Source of the DNA: Sandaracinaceae bacterium
GTDB lineage: Bacteria > Myxococcota_A > Polyangia > Polyangiales > JAFGIB01
DNA: 37,683 bases
Assembly (NCBI GenBank): GCA_017881055.1
Contig: JADGRF010000148.1
Coordinates: 1-37,683 of the forward strand
Reading direction: 5' to 3'
The notes below the pieces were generated by a model, which made no database searches, was not told where the DNA came from, and saw only the letters and a program-made list of their open reading frames with translations. The position numbers and the translations under genes were made by a program. Position 1 is the first letter of the stretch, and each line of letters begins with the position of its first letter. Below are positions 24,524 to 34,038 of this stretch, in pieces.

Positions 24524-25748
24524 ACGTAGTGTAGTCGGCGTTGATGCGCACGTAGCCTTCGGTGAGATCGCAGCCCCAGGCCGTCGCGCTGTGCGCGCCA
24601 AGGCCGAGGTCCGCGCGCAGCTTCACTTCCGGCGCATCCATGGCTTTGGAGATCGCCGCGTAGTCGAGCTCGGTGGGCGCGCCGCGCCGGAACGCGCACT
24701 GGCCACCGATCCAGACGCTGATGCGCTCCACTTCGACGTCGGCGCCCGAGCGCCCGAGCGCCATCATCACGCGGCCCAAGTTCGGATCGCGACCGGTGAT
24801 CATCGTCTTCACCAGAGGCGACGACACGACCGTGCGCGCTGCGATGCGCGCGTCTGCCAGCGTACGTGCGCCCTCGACGACCATCTCGATCAGCGTCTGG
24901 GCGCCTTCGCCGTCGCGCGCGAGATCGCGCGCCAGCTCGATCGCGAGAACCTCGAGTGCCGCTGCCAGCTGCAGCGCTGCCGGACTGCCCGCCTCGATCA
25001 CGGGGCCACCAGCCGCACCGCTCGCGAACAACAACATGGTGTCGCTGGTGGAGGTGTCCATGTCGACGTCGACCATGTTGAACGACTGATCTGCCGCGTC
25101 GCGCAGCATGGTCTGCAAGAGCGCAGCTGGAACGTTGGCGTCCGTCGTGAAGAAGCCGAACACGGTGGCCATGTCCGGATGCACCATGCCCGCGCCCTTG
25201 GCGCAGCCGCCGATCGTGTACGTGCTTGCGCCGATGCGTACCCGCAGCGCACGCGACTTGTTCACGGTGTCCGTGGTCAGGATCGCCTGCGAGAACGCGT
25301 GACCGCCTTCGCGCGCAACGCTCACCTTGGCGATGCCCGCAGCGATCTTGGGCATCGGCAGCGGACGACCGATCACGCCGGTCGAGCCGACCAGCACTTC
25401 GTTCGTCGGGACGCCCAGGTGCTCTGCGGCGAGCTCGCTCATGCGCCGGGCGTCGGCGAGACCGCGCTCGCCCATGGCGACGTTCGAGCAACCCGAGTTC
25501 ACGACCAGCGCGCGCGCGCGACCGCTCACGATGCGCTCGCGGCACACGCTCACGGGCGCACCGCACACGCGATTCTTGGTGAATACGCCAGCGACGCTGC
25601 ACGGACCGTCGGCGACCAAGAGCGCGAGGTCGAGGCGGCCAAGGTCGCCGTTGCCGCGGATGTCGGCGCCCACGGCTCCGGCCTTGAACCCGAGCGGGCT
25701 GGTCACGCCGCCCTGCTCTACCCATTCGACTTCAGCTTCACTCGGCAT
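24522..25748 (-). CDS. argJ: Bifunctional glutamate N-acetyltransferase / ornithine acetyltransferase (ArgJ)
   Basis: A 408-residue ArgJ, the arginine-pathway enzyme that moves the acetyl group from N-acetylornithine to glutamate and, in bifunctional forms, also acetylates glutamate from acetyl-CoA. The self-cleavage and nucleophile site is clear: KGAGMVHPDMAT with Thr195 as the new N-terminal nucleophile. Other family segments are GSTGVIGRPLPM, ILTTDT, FNMVDVDMDTSTSD, TMITGRDPNLGR and the C-terminal YVRINADYTT. The NSGNANA segment usual in the family reads NSGCSNVAMG here. Length is normal. No other arg gene is nearby. It lies 49 bp downstream of a small Dabb gene on the same strand, and its end is shared with a two-way terminator. 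Confidence 0.96.
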   Translation of the reverse strand: MPSEAEVEWVEQGGVTSPLGFKAGAVGADIRGNGDLGRLDLALLVADGPCSVAGVFTKNRVCGAPVSVCRERIVSGRARALVVNSGCSNVAMGERGLADARRMSELAAEHLGVPTNEVLVGSTGVIGRPLPMPKIAAGIAKVSVAREGGHAFSQAILTTDTVNKSRALRVRIGASTYTIGGCAKGAGMVHPDMATVFGFFTTDANVPAALLQTMLRDAADQSFNMVDVDMDTSTSDTMLLFASGAAGGPVIEAGSPAALQLAAALEVLAIELARDLARDGEGAQTLIEMVVEGARTLADARIAARTVVSSPLVKTMITGRDPNLGRVMMALGRSGADVEVERISVWIGGQCAFRRGAPTELDYAAISKAMDAPEVKLRADLGLGAHSATAWGCDLTEGYVRINADYTT

Positions 25749-25797
25749 GGCGCATGTCTAATTCGCGCGCGGCCCTTCGGCAACACGTCTTCGGCGT

Positions 25798-26094
25798 TCA
25801 AGCCTCGAAGCTCCACGATTTCTGCACGAGCACGCGCGGCGCAAGAAACTCGTCGTGCAGCGCGCGCATGGACGGACTGGCCAGGAAACGGTTGCAGGCG
25901 TCGAGGCTGGCGAAGCAAAAGCAAGCGCCGAGGTCCCACGCTGCGAGCGCATGGGCATCGGCCGGCGCGCCTGCGCTGACGCTCTGGACTTCGGCGCTTT
26001 GGGCGACCCTGCGCAGCTCGCTGACCACCTGCGCGCGCCCTTCGGCCGTCGCGTGCTCGGGATGGAGCTTCAAGAACAGGTACCACGCGATCAT
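25798..26094 (-). CDS. Small dimeric alpha-beta barrel (Dabb-like) protein
   Basis: A 98-residue protein. The ATG at 26094 is preferred over an upstream extension because GGAGG lies four bases before it and the protein then begins MIAWYLFLKLHPEH, the first strand of stress-responsive A/B-barrel (Dabb/EthD-like) proteins. The late segment WDLGACFCFASLDACNRFLA followed by SPSMRALHDEFLAPRV matches the family's third strand and C-terminal helix. Such proteins form dimers; functions range from heme or polyketide chemistry to unknown. No active-site assignment is possible. It may be co-transcribed with argJ, 49 bp downstream, without an obvious functional link. Confidence 0.6.
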   Translation of the reverse strand: MIAWYLFLKLHPEHATAEGRAQVVSELRRVAQSAEVQSVSAGAPADAHALAAWDLGACFCFASLDACNRFLASPSMRALHDEFLAPRVLVQKSWSFEA

Positions 26095-26194
26095 TTCGCC
26101 TCCGTAGCGACGGGCCTTCGGCTTACTCCGTGCGCGCGGCACGCTCCGTCATTTAGCACGTACGGCTTGCCGACCACACCGACCTACACGAAGC

Positions 26195-26224
26195 TTGCGG
26201 CGCTTTCCTTTGCCTTGTTATATC
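26195..26224 (+). promoter_or_regulatory. Possible promoter for the uxs-plsB cluster, leaderless
   Basis: TTGCGG (26195-26200) and TATATC (26219-26224) are 18 bases apart in an AT-richer patch. The ATG of the UDP-glucuronate decarboxylase gene begins six bases after the -10-like box, so transcription would start at or next to the ATG. No Shine-Dalgarno is present there, which agrees with a leaderless message. Confidence 0.35.
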
Positions 26225-26230
26225 AACACG

Positions 26231-27178
26231 ATGCGTAAGCGGATTTTGGTGACCGGCGGCGCCGGGTTTCTCGGCTCGCACCTGTGCGAGAAGCTGCTCG
26301 GCCTCGGCCACGAAGTGGTCTGCCTCGACAACTTCTTCACTTCGGCGCGGCGCAACGTAGAGCACCTGCTCGACGATCATCGCTTCGAGCTGCTGCGCCA
26401 CGACGTGACCGAGTCGATCATCGTCGAGTGCGACGAGATCTATCACCTGGCCTGCCCCGCCTCGCCAGTGCACTACCAGCGCAACCCAGTTCGTACGATC
26501 CGCACGGCCGTGCACGGCACGCTGAACATGCTCGAGCTCGCGCGCACCGTGCGGGCGCGGATCATGATCGCCTCGACCAGCGAGGTGTATGGCGACCCGA
26601 AAGAGCATCCGCAGCGCGAGAGCTACTGGGGTCACGTGAACCCAATCGGCCCGCGCGCTTGCTACGATGAAGGCAAGCGCTGCGCGGAGACGCTGGCAGT
26701 TTCCTACGCACGCCAATACGACGTCACCACGCGCATCGTGCGCATCTTCAACACCTACGGACCGCGCATGCACGAGAACGACGGCCGAGTGGTCTCGAAC
26801 TTCGTGCTGCAGGCCCTGCAGAACCAGCCGATCACCATCTACGGCGAAGGTCAACAGACGCGCTCGTTCTGCTACGTGAGCGACTTGCTCGAGGGCTTCG
26901 TACGCTTGCTGGCGTTGAAAGACGACCCCGGCCCTGTGAACATCGGCAATCCGAGTGAGCGCACGATCCGCGAGCTGGCAGAAATGACGATCAAGATGAC
27001 CGGCTCGAAATCGGTGTTGAAGAACGAGCCGCTGCCGGTGGACGATCCCACGCGACGCTGTCCCGACATCGGCAAGGCTCGCGCGCTGCTGGACTGGCAG
27101 CCGAAGGTGAGCATCGAGGAAGGCCTCGGCAAGACGATCGAGCACTTCCGTTCCTTCTTGAACCAGCAGGGGAGCTGA
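26231..27178 (+). CDS. UDP-glucuronate decarboxylase (UDP-xylose synthase)
   Basis: A 315-residue extended SDR that converts UDP-glucuronate to UDP-xylose using bound NAD. The motif [10 protein letters not shown] is at 8-17, the Ser/Thr region [10 protein letters not shown] at 114-123, and Tyr145/Lys149 in YDEGKR form the catalytic pair; [10 protein letters not shown] and [19 protein letters not shown] are typical of UXS proteins. The ATG at 26231 is used because it leads straight into the Rossmann motif; an upstream TTG (26195) would add a non-conserved extension. It is the first gene of a five-gene collinear run and ends six bases before plsB. The product would feed xylose or related sugars into envelope glycans. 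Confidence 0.93.
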   Translation: MRKRILVTGGAGFLGSHLCEKLLGLGHEVVCLDNFFTSARRNVEHLLDDHRFELLRHDVTESIIVECDEIYHLACPASPVHYQRNPVRTIRTAVHGTLNMLELARTVRARIMIASTSEVYGDPKEHPQRESYWGHVNPIGPRACYDEGKRCAETLAVSYARQYDVTTRIVRIFNTYGPRMHENDGRVVSNFVLQALQNQPITIYGEGQQTRSFCYVSDLLEGFVRLLALKDDPGPVNIGNPSERTIRELAEMTIKMTGSKSVLKNEPLPVDDPTRRCPDIGKARALLDWQPKVSIEEGLGKTIEHFRSFLNQQGS

Positions 27179-27184
27179 AGCGAC

Positions 27185-29818
27185 ATGTCCCAGCCGCCAC
27201 TGCCTTCGAATCCCGCGTTACGAGTTCTGTACAGTTGGTTCTTCGACAACATCCACGTCGATGACACCTGGGTCAAGCAAGTGCGCGAGCTCGCGCAGCG
27301 CGGCAGCGTCGTGTACGTGCTGCGCAACCTGAACCCAGTCGATTTCCTCGCGCTCGATCACCTGACCAAGCGCTACGACCTGCCGCAGGTCGGCTTCGTG
27401 AATGATCTGCGCCTGGGCGTGCTCAGCCCCCTGCCGGGCGGCTGGAAGCAGCTGATCGGCGCCAAGCGCAAGATCACGCCGGCGGAAGAGCTACGCACGG
27501 CGCTGCGAACGGGCGATTCAGCAGCGCTGTTCTTGAAGCGGCCGCCCAGCATGATGGACATCGCGGGCGGCGCGAGCGGCAACCGCGGTCTCAAGGAAGG
27601 CGACGAGCTGCTGGCGACGCTGGTCGACATGCAGCGCAAGAGCGACCGGCCGATCCTGCTCGTGCCACAGGTGTTCCTGTGGAGCAACCGGCCCGACACG
27701 CACGGCTCGCATTTTCTCGACGTGTTCTTCGGTCCGCGCGAGTGGCCGAGCCCGGCGCGCACGATCGCGCAGTTCCTCTACAACTATAAGCACGTCGTGA
27801 TGCGCGCGGGCGAGCCGCTGCCGCTCGACGAGTACTTGGAAGAGCACGTCGGCCCGACCGACGAGACGCACGTGCGGCGCATCATCTACGTCATGCTGCG
27901 GCGCCTCGAGCGCGAGCGCCACGCGGTGACCGGGCCTGCGCTCGCACCGCCGGATCGCCAGCGCAGTCAGGTGCTGCGCTCGCCGAAGCTGCAGCAGATC
28001 ATCGCGCACATGGCGGGCGACAAGCAGGAAGACCGCTACGCGCTCACACGCCAGACGCTGTCCTCGCTGCGCAGCATGCAGGCGACGCCGGACGGCGCGA
28101 CGATCAAAGCGCTGGAGGTGCTGCTCGATCGCGTGTTCCACCGCATCTACGCCGGCATCGACGTCGATCGCGAAGGCCTCGAGGCGCTGCGCGAGCGCAC
28201 CAAAGAAGCCACGCTCGTGCTCTTGCCGAGCCACAAGAGTCACGTCGACTACTTGGTGCTCTCGTACATCTTCAACTATGAGAACTTGTCGCTGCCGTTC
28301 ATCGCGGCGGGCGACAACCTCTCGTTCTTCCCGCTCGGCATCGTGCTGCGCCGCGCAGGCGCGTTCTTCATTCGTCGTCAGTTCAGCGGCGACCGCTTGT
28401 ACTCGGCGACGGTCGAAGCCTACGTGCGTCGGTTGATCCGCGACGGCCACACGATCGAAGTGTTCATCGAGGGCGGTCGCAGCCGCACCGGCAAGCTGAT
28501 GCGTCCGCACGTGGGCCTGCTCGCGATGCTGATCGACGCCGCGCTCGCCATTCCCAACAAGAAGGTCGTGTTCGTGCCGATCAGCATCGGCTACGAGCGC
28601 ATCGTCGAGACCAGCTCGTACGGCAAGGAGCTGATCGGGGGCGAGAAGAACAAAGAAGACGCCGCGGGTCTGTTCAAGTCGACCGAGGTGCTGCGCCATC
28701 GTTACGGTCGCATCAACGTGCAGTTCGGTCAGCACTTGAGCATCGAGTCGACGCTCGGTGATCTCGATCTCGACAAGGACGACCTGCACTCCCCCGCGCG
28801 TCGTCGCTCGGTGGTCACGCGCCTGGCCAACCGGACGATGGAAGAGATCAACCGTGTGACCGCGGTCACGCCGGGCTCGATCACCGCCATCGCGCTGCTC
28901 TCGGACGAGCGCCGCAGCATCGCGCACGAGGAGCTGGTGCTGCGCGCCAAGCAGCTGCTGCGGTTCCTGGTCAGTATGAACGCACGCGTCACGCCGCGCA
29001 CCGCCGTCGATGGCGAGCTGCGCGAAGAAGCCGTCAACGAAGCGGTGGAGATGTTCGTCGACGCGGAGGCGCTGGAAGTGCAGCGCGCCGGCGAGGCCCT
29101 GCCGCTCGAGAAGGGCAAGAGCGGCGACCGAAGCGCGAACATCGGCGAAGGCGTGTTCTATCGCATCCCCGAGCGCAAGCGCATCGAGCTCGACACGAGC
29201 AAGAACATCATCATTCACTTCTTCGTCGAGCGCGCGCTGGTCTCGATGGCGATGCTGATGCGACCCGGCCTCGACGCCGAGGAAGACACCGTGCGCGAGC
29301 GCGTGCGCAAGCTCTCCGAGCTGTTCAAGCACGAGTTTCGGTTCCGCGCGGACGCGGACTTCGACACGATCTTCGATCAGACGATCGCCGCGATGCAGGC
29401 CAACGGCGAGGTCGTGCGCACGGGCGACGGGCGCCTCGACGCAGGCGATGGTCGCGACGGCTGGAGCGGCCGCGTCTGGCTGCGCACGTACGTCTCGATC
29501 TTGCGCAGCTTCGTGGAGGGTTATCGCATCGCGGCGCGAGGCCTTGGCGCACTGCTCAAGGGCCCGCTCTCCGAGAAAGACCTGCTCAAGCGCTCGCTCT
29601 CGATCGGCCACCGCATGTACTTGTCGGGTGAGCTGGAACGCTACGAAGCGATCAGCAAGCCGATCCTGCAGAACGCGCTGCACGCGTTCAAGGACGAGGG
29701 CTACATCCAGGCGCGCGACAACAAGTTCACCCTGACGACGTCGTTCTCGAGCGCGGAGGCCGTGCGCGCAATCGAAGGCCGCATCGCCGGCTACCTCGAC
29801 ATGACGCCGGAAGCCTGA
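27185..29818 (+). CDS. plsB: Glycerol-3-phosphate 1-O-acyltransferase (PlsB)
   Basis: An 877-residue PlsB, the membrane enzyme that adds the first acyl chain to glycerol-3-phosphate in phospholipid synthesis; the E. coli enzyme is about 807 residues. The acyltransferase blocks are present: HKSHVD (His350/Asp355, the H-x4-D catalytic motif), FFIRRQFSGD, FIEGGRSRTGK (427-437, substrate binding) and VFVPISIGYERI. The N-terminal about 300 residues and the long C-terminal region match the PlsB arrangement. GGGGAG lies 12-17 bases before the ATG, rather far. It sits six bases after the UXS gene and eight bases before the YfhO-like gene, so these are almost certainly one transcript. Confidence 0.93.
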   Translation: MSQPPLPSNPALRVLYSWFFDNIHVDDTWVKQVRELAQRGSVVYVLRNLNPVDFLALDHLTKRYDLPQVGFVNDLRLGVLSPLPGGWKQLIGAKRKITPAEELRTALRTGDSAALFLKRPPSMMDIAGGASGNRGLKEGDELLATLVDMQRKSDRPILLVPQVFLWSNRPDTHGSHFLDVFFGPREWPSPARTIAQFLYNYKHVVMRAGEPLPLDEYLEEHVGPTDETHVRRIIYVMLRRLERERHAVTGPALAPPDRQRSQVLRSPKLQQIIAHMAGDKQEDRYALTRQTLSSLRSMQATPDGATIKALEVLLDRVFHRIYAGIDVDREGLEALRERTKEATLVLLPSHKSHVDYLVLSYIFNYENLSLPFIAAGDNLSFFPLGIVLRRAGAFFIRRQFSGDRLYSATVEAYVRRLIRDGHTIEVFIEGGRSRTGKLMRPHVGLLAMLIDAALAIPNKKVVFVPISIGYERIVETSSYGKELIGGEKNKEDAAGLFKSTEVLRHRYGRINVQFGQHLSIESTLGDLDLDKDDLHSPARRRSVVTRLANRTMEEINRVTAVTPGSITAIALLSDERRSIAHEELVLRAKQLLRFLVSMNARVTPRTAVDGELREEAVNEAVEMFVDAEALEVQRAGEALPLEKGKSGDRSANIGEGVFYRIPERKRIELDTSKNIIIHFFVERALVSMAMLMRPGLDAEEDTVRERVRKLSELFKHEFRFRADADFDTIFDQTIAAMQANGEVVRTGDGRLDAGDGRDGWSGRVWLRTYVSILRSFVEGYRIAARGLGALLKGPLSEKDLLKRSLSIGHRMYLSGELERYEAISKPILQNALHAFKDEGYIQARDNKFTLTTSFSSAEAVRAIEGRIAGYLDMTPEA

Positions 29819-29826
29819 GCTGCGCC

Positions 29827-31584
29827 ATGCGTTCGCCGTCACGTCATGCGCTAGCCGTGGTGTTGGGCTCACTCGTGGCGGCGCTCGTGCTCTGGTCACC
29901 TGCATTCTTCACGCTGAGCTCCACCGGCTTCGGTGACTGGCAGCAGTTTCTACACTTCTGGGAGTCGGGCTACGTGGCGATCACGCGCTACGGCGAGTGG
30001 CCGCTCTGGGATCCGTACCATTGCGGCGGCATCACCACCTTCGGCAACCCGCAGAGCCAGCACCTATCGCCGTTCTATGCGCTCGCGCTGCTGTTCGGCC
30101 CGGCGCTCGGCCAGAAGCTGTTTCTCTTGCTGCACGCCTGGTTCGGGTTCGCGGGCATGTATCTCTTCGCACAGAAGCAAGGGCTCTCGCTCGCCGGCAC
30201 GCTGCTCGCCACGATCGCGTGGGCCGCCTCCGGGTTCTTCGTGTCGCACGGCTCGGGCGGACACAGCGCGTTTCTGCCGTTCTACTTCGCGCCGTGGATC
30301 ATCCTGTCGTGGCGCGCAGCTGCACGCGATCCGCACTACGCGGCGCCGCTGTCGTTGCTGATGATGCTCACGCTGCTCGAAGGCGGCGTGTATCCGTTCC
30401 CGTACTTTCTGGTGTTGCTCGCGTTCGATGGCCTGGTGCGTCTGGGCTTGCCGGAAGATGGTCGGCGCAACGTACGCGGCATCCTGATCGCGGGCGCGCT
30501 GTCGGCCATGCTCGTGCCTTTACTCGGCGCGGTGCGCCTCTTGCCCATCCTGGATGAGCTGCGCCGCCACCCGCGCACGATGCCGAGCCACGACGGCGTG
30601 TCGCTGCCCGAAGTGGTCGAGATGCTCACCGCCCGGCGGCACGGCTGGCGCTACGAGGGGCACGAGTTCGTCTGGCCCGAGTACGTGACGTACGTCGGTT
30701 GGGGCATCGTCGTGCTCGGAGCAATCGGCCTGTTTGCAGGCCTTATGCCACGCGCGCACGTTGCGTGGCGCCGCATTGCGCTCGGCCTGTTCGTGTTCTT
30801 GGCGCTGCTGATGGGCGATCACGGCGACTACTCGCTCTGGTCGCTGGTGCATCGCCTGCCCGTCTACGACTCGCTGCGCGTGCCCTCGCGCTTCGGCGTG
30901 TTCTTCACGTTCTACTTGGCGTTGCTCGCGGGCTTCGCGCTCGATCTGCTCGGGGCGCAGCTGCCACGCTTCTCTGCGAAGCTCCTGCCCACGCTACCGT
31001 TCGTGATCGTCGCGGCGATCGCAGTCGACTTGTTCGTCGTGCACTTTCCCACGCTCAACCGCTGGACCGAGCCGCCGGTAGTCGCCGATCAGGTCTCGGA
31101 TCACTTCTATCTAACCACGCTCTCGTACGGCCGCTTCTACGCCAGCTTCCCGCGCATGAATCTCGGCTCACGCGGCTGCTACGAGGCCATGAACTTCAGT
31201 GTCGTGCCCGGGCTGTGGTCGGGTGACCGGCCGCAGGCGCGGATCGTGCGCGGCAAAGGGCGCGTCGATTCGTTTCGGCGCACCACGCGCCACGTGTTTC
31301 TGCGCGTGACGCTGACCAAGCCAAGCCGCGTGCTGGTGAACCAACACCTCGCACCCGGCTGGACCAGCAACGTGGGCCAGGTCGTGGACGACGCGGGTCG
31401 TCTGGCCGTCGACCTTCCCGCAGGCACACACGCGCTCGACATCGTGTACTTGCCACCGACGCTCGTGCCGAGCGTGCTTTTGACGCTGCTCGGTCTTTTG
31501 CTCACCTTGCTGGTGTGGCGCTTCGCCGGGCGCTTGGCGTCAGCGGCGCCGCCCACCGCCCCGACGGAGCAATCCGCATCATGA
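29827..31584 (+). CDS. YfhO-like polytopic membrane protein
   Basis: A 585-residue protein with about ten to twelve hydrophobic segments. The first periplasmic loop carries YGEWPLWDPYHCGGITTFGNPQS split over one stretch; the W-x-P(Y) and GG...NPQ pattern is the signature of YfhO/GT-C-like membrane proteins, which use polyprenyl-linked sugars to glycosylate lipids, teichoic acids or proteins. The C-terminal about 150 residues form a soluble beta-rich domain before a last membrane helix, also typical. The donor and acceptor are unknown; being next to UXS, a pentose-derived donor is conceivable. The gene begins eight bases after plsB and overlaps the HAD gene by ATGA. Confidence 0.78.
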   Translation: MRSPSRHALAVVLGSLVAALVLWSPAFFTLSSTGFGDWQQFLHFWESGYVAITRYGEWPLWDPYHCGGITTFGNPQSQHLSPFYALALLFGPALGQKLFLLLHAWFGFAGMYLFAQKQGLSLAGTLLATIAWAASGFFVSHGSGGHSAFLPFYFAPWIILSWRAAARDPHYAAPLSLLMMLTLLEGGVYPFPYFLVLLAFDGLVRLGLPEDGRRNVRGILIAGALSAMLVPLLGAVRLLPILDELRRHPRTMPSHDGVSLPEVVEMLTARRHGWRYEGHEFVWPEYVTYVGWGIVVLGAIGLFAGLMPRAHVAWRRIALGLFVFLALLMGDHGDYSLWSLVHRLPVYDSLRVPSRFGVFFTFYLALLAGFALDLLGAQLPRFSAKLLPTLPFVIVAAIAVDLFVVHFPTLNRWTEPPVVADQVSDHFYLTTLSYGRFYASFPRMNLGSRGCYEAMNFSVVPGLWSGDRPQARIVRGKGRVDSFRRTTRHVFLRVTLTKPSRVLVNQHLAPGWTSNVGQVVDDAGRLAVDLPAGTHALDIVYLPPTLVPSVLLTLLGLLLTLLVWRFAGRLASAAPPTAPTEQSAS

Positions 31585-32240
31585 TTCGCCACGTGATCTG
31601 GGACTGGAACGGCACGCTGCTCGACGACGTCGACCACGCGGTGTCGGCGCTCAACCTATTGCTCGATGCGCGCGCCATGCCGCGGCTCGATCGCGATCGC
31701 TATCGCGAGCACTTCGGCTTTCCCGTGCGCAACTTCTACGAGCACCTCGGCTTCGACTTCGGGCGCGAAGACTTCGTCACCGTGTCCGAGAGTTTCATCG
31801 CGCACTACAAGCGCGCCGCCGAGACGGCACAGGTTCATGCCGAGGTGCGCAGCACGATGAGCGCGCTCGCGACAGCTGGCATCGCGCAGTCCGTGGTCTC
31901 CGCGATGGAGCTCACCATGCTGCGCGGGATGCTGCACAGCCACGCCCTCGATCAGCACCTGACTCACATCCGCGGACTCGATCACCTGCACGCCACCTCC
32001 AAGGTCGCGCTCGGCGTGGAGCTGATGAACACGCTCGGCGCGCCCGCGAGCGAGACGCTGTTCGTGGGCGACACGCTGCACGATCTCGAGACCGCGAACG
32101 CAATGGGCTGTCAGTGCCTACTGTTCGTACATGGGCACCAGACGAAAGCACGCTTGGCGGCCGGCGGAGCGCAGCTGATCGACGCGCTCTCCGAGGTAGT
32201 CGAGTTGGTACGTACGCACGCAACGGCAAGCGACCAGTAG
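31581..32240 (+). CDS. HAD-superfamily phosphatase
   Basis: A 219-residue haloacid-dehalogenase-type hydrolase resembling phosphoglycolate phosphatases. Motif I is DWNGTLLDD (nucleophile Asp8; Asn replaces the second Asp at D+2), motif II is near VSAME, the lysine is in HATSKVAL, and motif IV is FVGDTLHDLETANAMG. The helical cap sits between motifs I and II (about 15-80). The ATG overlaps the YfhO-like stop (ATGA), so translation is coupled. The substrate is unknown. DWN in place of DxD at motif I is seen in some family members; whether it lowers phosphatase activity is uncertain. Confidence 0.85.
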   Translation: MIRHVIWDWNGTLLDDVDHAVSALNLLLDARAMPRLDRDRYREHFGFPVRNFYEHLGFDFGREDFVTVSESFIAHYKRAAETAQVHAEVRSTMSALATAGIAQSVVSAMELTMLRGMLHSHALDQHLTHIRGLDHLHATSKVALGVELMNTLGAPASETLFVGDTLHDLETANAMGCQCLLFVHGHQTKARLAAGGAQLIDALSEVVELVRTHATASDQ

Positions 32241-32277
32241 CGCCGCGTTGGCGCGCATCGGGTACGCTTCGCTGGCG

Positions 32278-33915
32278 ATGTCGATGCTCCGGTTCCTACT
32301 GCGCTCCGCAGGACCGATGGCCCTAATGATGGGCCTGCTCGGCGTGGCCAGCGGTGCGCTCAACGCAGGCGTCGTCGCGATCGTGCATCAGACGTTGGTG
32401 CACGGGGCATCGCAGACACTGATGCTCGCGTTCCTCGGACTCGGGCTCGGCAAAGTCGTGGCGGGCTACTACTCGGCGCTGATGCTCACCGAGTACTCGT
32501 ACGCATCGATCGCAGCGCTGCGCCGCGAGCTGATCGAGAAGCTGCTCGCCTTCCCGTACGCGAGCTTCGAGCAGGTCGGTCGCGAGCGCGTGTACACGGC
32601 GCTGACCGAGGACGTGAGCACCGTCAACGCGGCGTTCGCCACCATGCCTTCGTTCCTCGTGAACGTGGCGGTGGTCGGAGGCGGCGCGGTGTATCTGCTG
32701 TATCTGTCGCCGCTGACGTTTGCCGTGCTCAGCGTGCTCGCACTGATCGCCGGCTCGTTTCATCGCAGGCTGAGCGCGCAGGGCCGTGCGTTCTTCGTGC
32801 GCGCGCGCGACGAGCACGTGCGCTTGTTCGCACACTTCCGCGCGCTCACCGAAGGCACGAAAGAGCTCAAGCAGCACGCCGGGCGGCGCCACGCGTTCCT
32901 CGACGAGAAGGTGCTGGAGACCACGCAGGAGCTGCTCGATCGGCAGCTCGATGGGCAGGATCGCTATCAGCTGGCACAGGCCGCCAGCGGCGCCGCGTCG
33001 CTCGCGGCGATCGCGGTGATCCTGTTCGTGATGCCGACGCTCCACGGTGGCGTGTCGTCGTCGGTGGTGTCGGGCTACGTGCTGACGTCGCTGTACGTGA
33101 TGGGACCGCTGAGCGCGGTGCTGCGTGCGCTACCGTTCTTCGTCACGGCCGAGATCGCGAAGAAGCGCATCGAGGAGATCGGGGTAGCGCTTGGGCAAGA
33201 GACCGACCGTGAGAGCACGCAGAGCACGGAGCCGCAGAGCTTCGAAGAGATCGAGCTCGACTCGGTCGTGCATCGCTACCACAGCGAGGGCGAGGCGTCG
33301 GCGTTCACGCTCGGACCCGTGTCGCTCGCGCTCCGTCCGAGCGAGATCGTGTTCATCACGGGTGAAAACGGCAGCGGCAAGTCTACGCTCGCGAAGATCC
33401 TGCTCGGCCTGTACGAGCCTGAGGGCGGTGAGATCCGCTGGGACGGCGCGTGTGTCACCGGACAAACGCGTGACGCGTACCGTCAGCTGTTTTCGGTCGT
33501 GCACGCGGACTACTACCTGTTCGACACGCTGCTCGGGTTGCCAGCTGTCGAGATCGACGAGCGTGCAGAGCACTTGGTGAAGCGCCTGCACCTCGAGGAT
33601 CACGTGCAGGTCGACGCCGGCTCGCTCTCGACGCTGAAGCTCTCGCAAGGACAACGCAGGCGGCTCGCGCTGCTCACGGCGTACCTCGAAGATCGTCCGA
33701 TCTACGTATTCGACGAGTGGGGCTCCGATCAGGATCCCGCGTTCAAAGAGGTGTTCTACCGCGAGCTCGTGCCGGAGCTGCGCGCACGCGGCAAGGCGGT
33801 CGTGGTGATCACGCACGACGACCGCTACTTCGACCTAGCGGATCGGCGTCTGGCACTTCGTCGGGGCCAAGCGGTGCACGTGGTTGCAGCTGCGCAGGAG
33901 ACCACATCGACGTAG
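32278..33915 (+). CDS. Cyclic-peptide/siderophore-type ABC exporter (SyrD/PvdE family)
   Basis: A 545-residue half-transporter: six-helix membrane domain (about 1-310), then the ATPase. Walker A GENGSGKS begins at residue 362, the signature LSQGQ is at 455-459, Walker B is IYVFDEW, and the H-loop is ITHDD. The segments FSVVHADYYLFDTLLGL and DEWGSDQDPAFKEVFY, with GKAVVVITHDDRYFDLAD, are typical of SyrD/PvdE/YojI proteins, which export cyclic peptides, pyoverdine precursors or microcin J25. No peptide synthetase or RiPP gene is in the window, so its cargo is unknown. The ATG at 32278 gives the usual start; a TTG at 32248 is less likely. It follows the HAD gene by 37 bp and ends the five-gene cluster. 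Confidence 0.9.
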   Translation: MSMLRFLLRSAGPMALMMGLLGVASGALNAGVVAIVHQTLVHGASQTLMLAFLGLGLGKVVAGYYSALMLTEYSYASIAALRRELIEKLLAFPYASFEQVGRERVYTALTEDVSTVNAAFATMPSFLVNVAVVGGGAVYLLYLSPLTFAVLSVLALIAGSFHRRLSAQGRAFFVRARDEHVRLFAHFRALTEGTKELKQHAGRRHAFLDEKVLETTQELLDRQLDGQDRYQLAQAASGAASLAAIAVILFVMPTLHGGVSSSVVSGYVLTSLYVMGPLSAVLRALPFFVTAEIAKKRIEEIGVALGQETDRESTQSTEPQSFEEIELDSVVHRYHSEGEASAFTLGPVSLALRPSEIVFITGENGSGKSTLAKILLGLYEPEGGEIRWDGACVTGQTRDAYRQLFSVVHADYYLFDTLLGLPAVEIDERAEHLVKRLHLEDHVQVDAGSLSTLKLSQGQRRRLALLTAYLEDRPIYVFDEWGSDQDPAFKEVFYRELVPELRARGKAVVVITHDDRYFDLADRRLALRRGQAVHVVAAAQETTST

Positions 33916-34038
33916 CAGCTCGAGGCTACGTGCTGCGTAGGTGCGTGCACGCAAACGACTACACCCCCTTCAGAATCGAATCGAAAGACGCGACCCCGAT
34001 CTGCCGCCGCAGCGGTTTCTGTGCAAAATAACAGACAG

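Noticed and set aside
27518..29905. A 795-codon open frame on the minus strand
   Set aside because: It lies antisense to plsB, has Arg/His/Asp-rich composition typical of the complement of GC-rich genes, and no recognisable motif.
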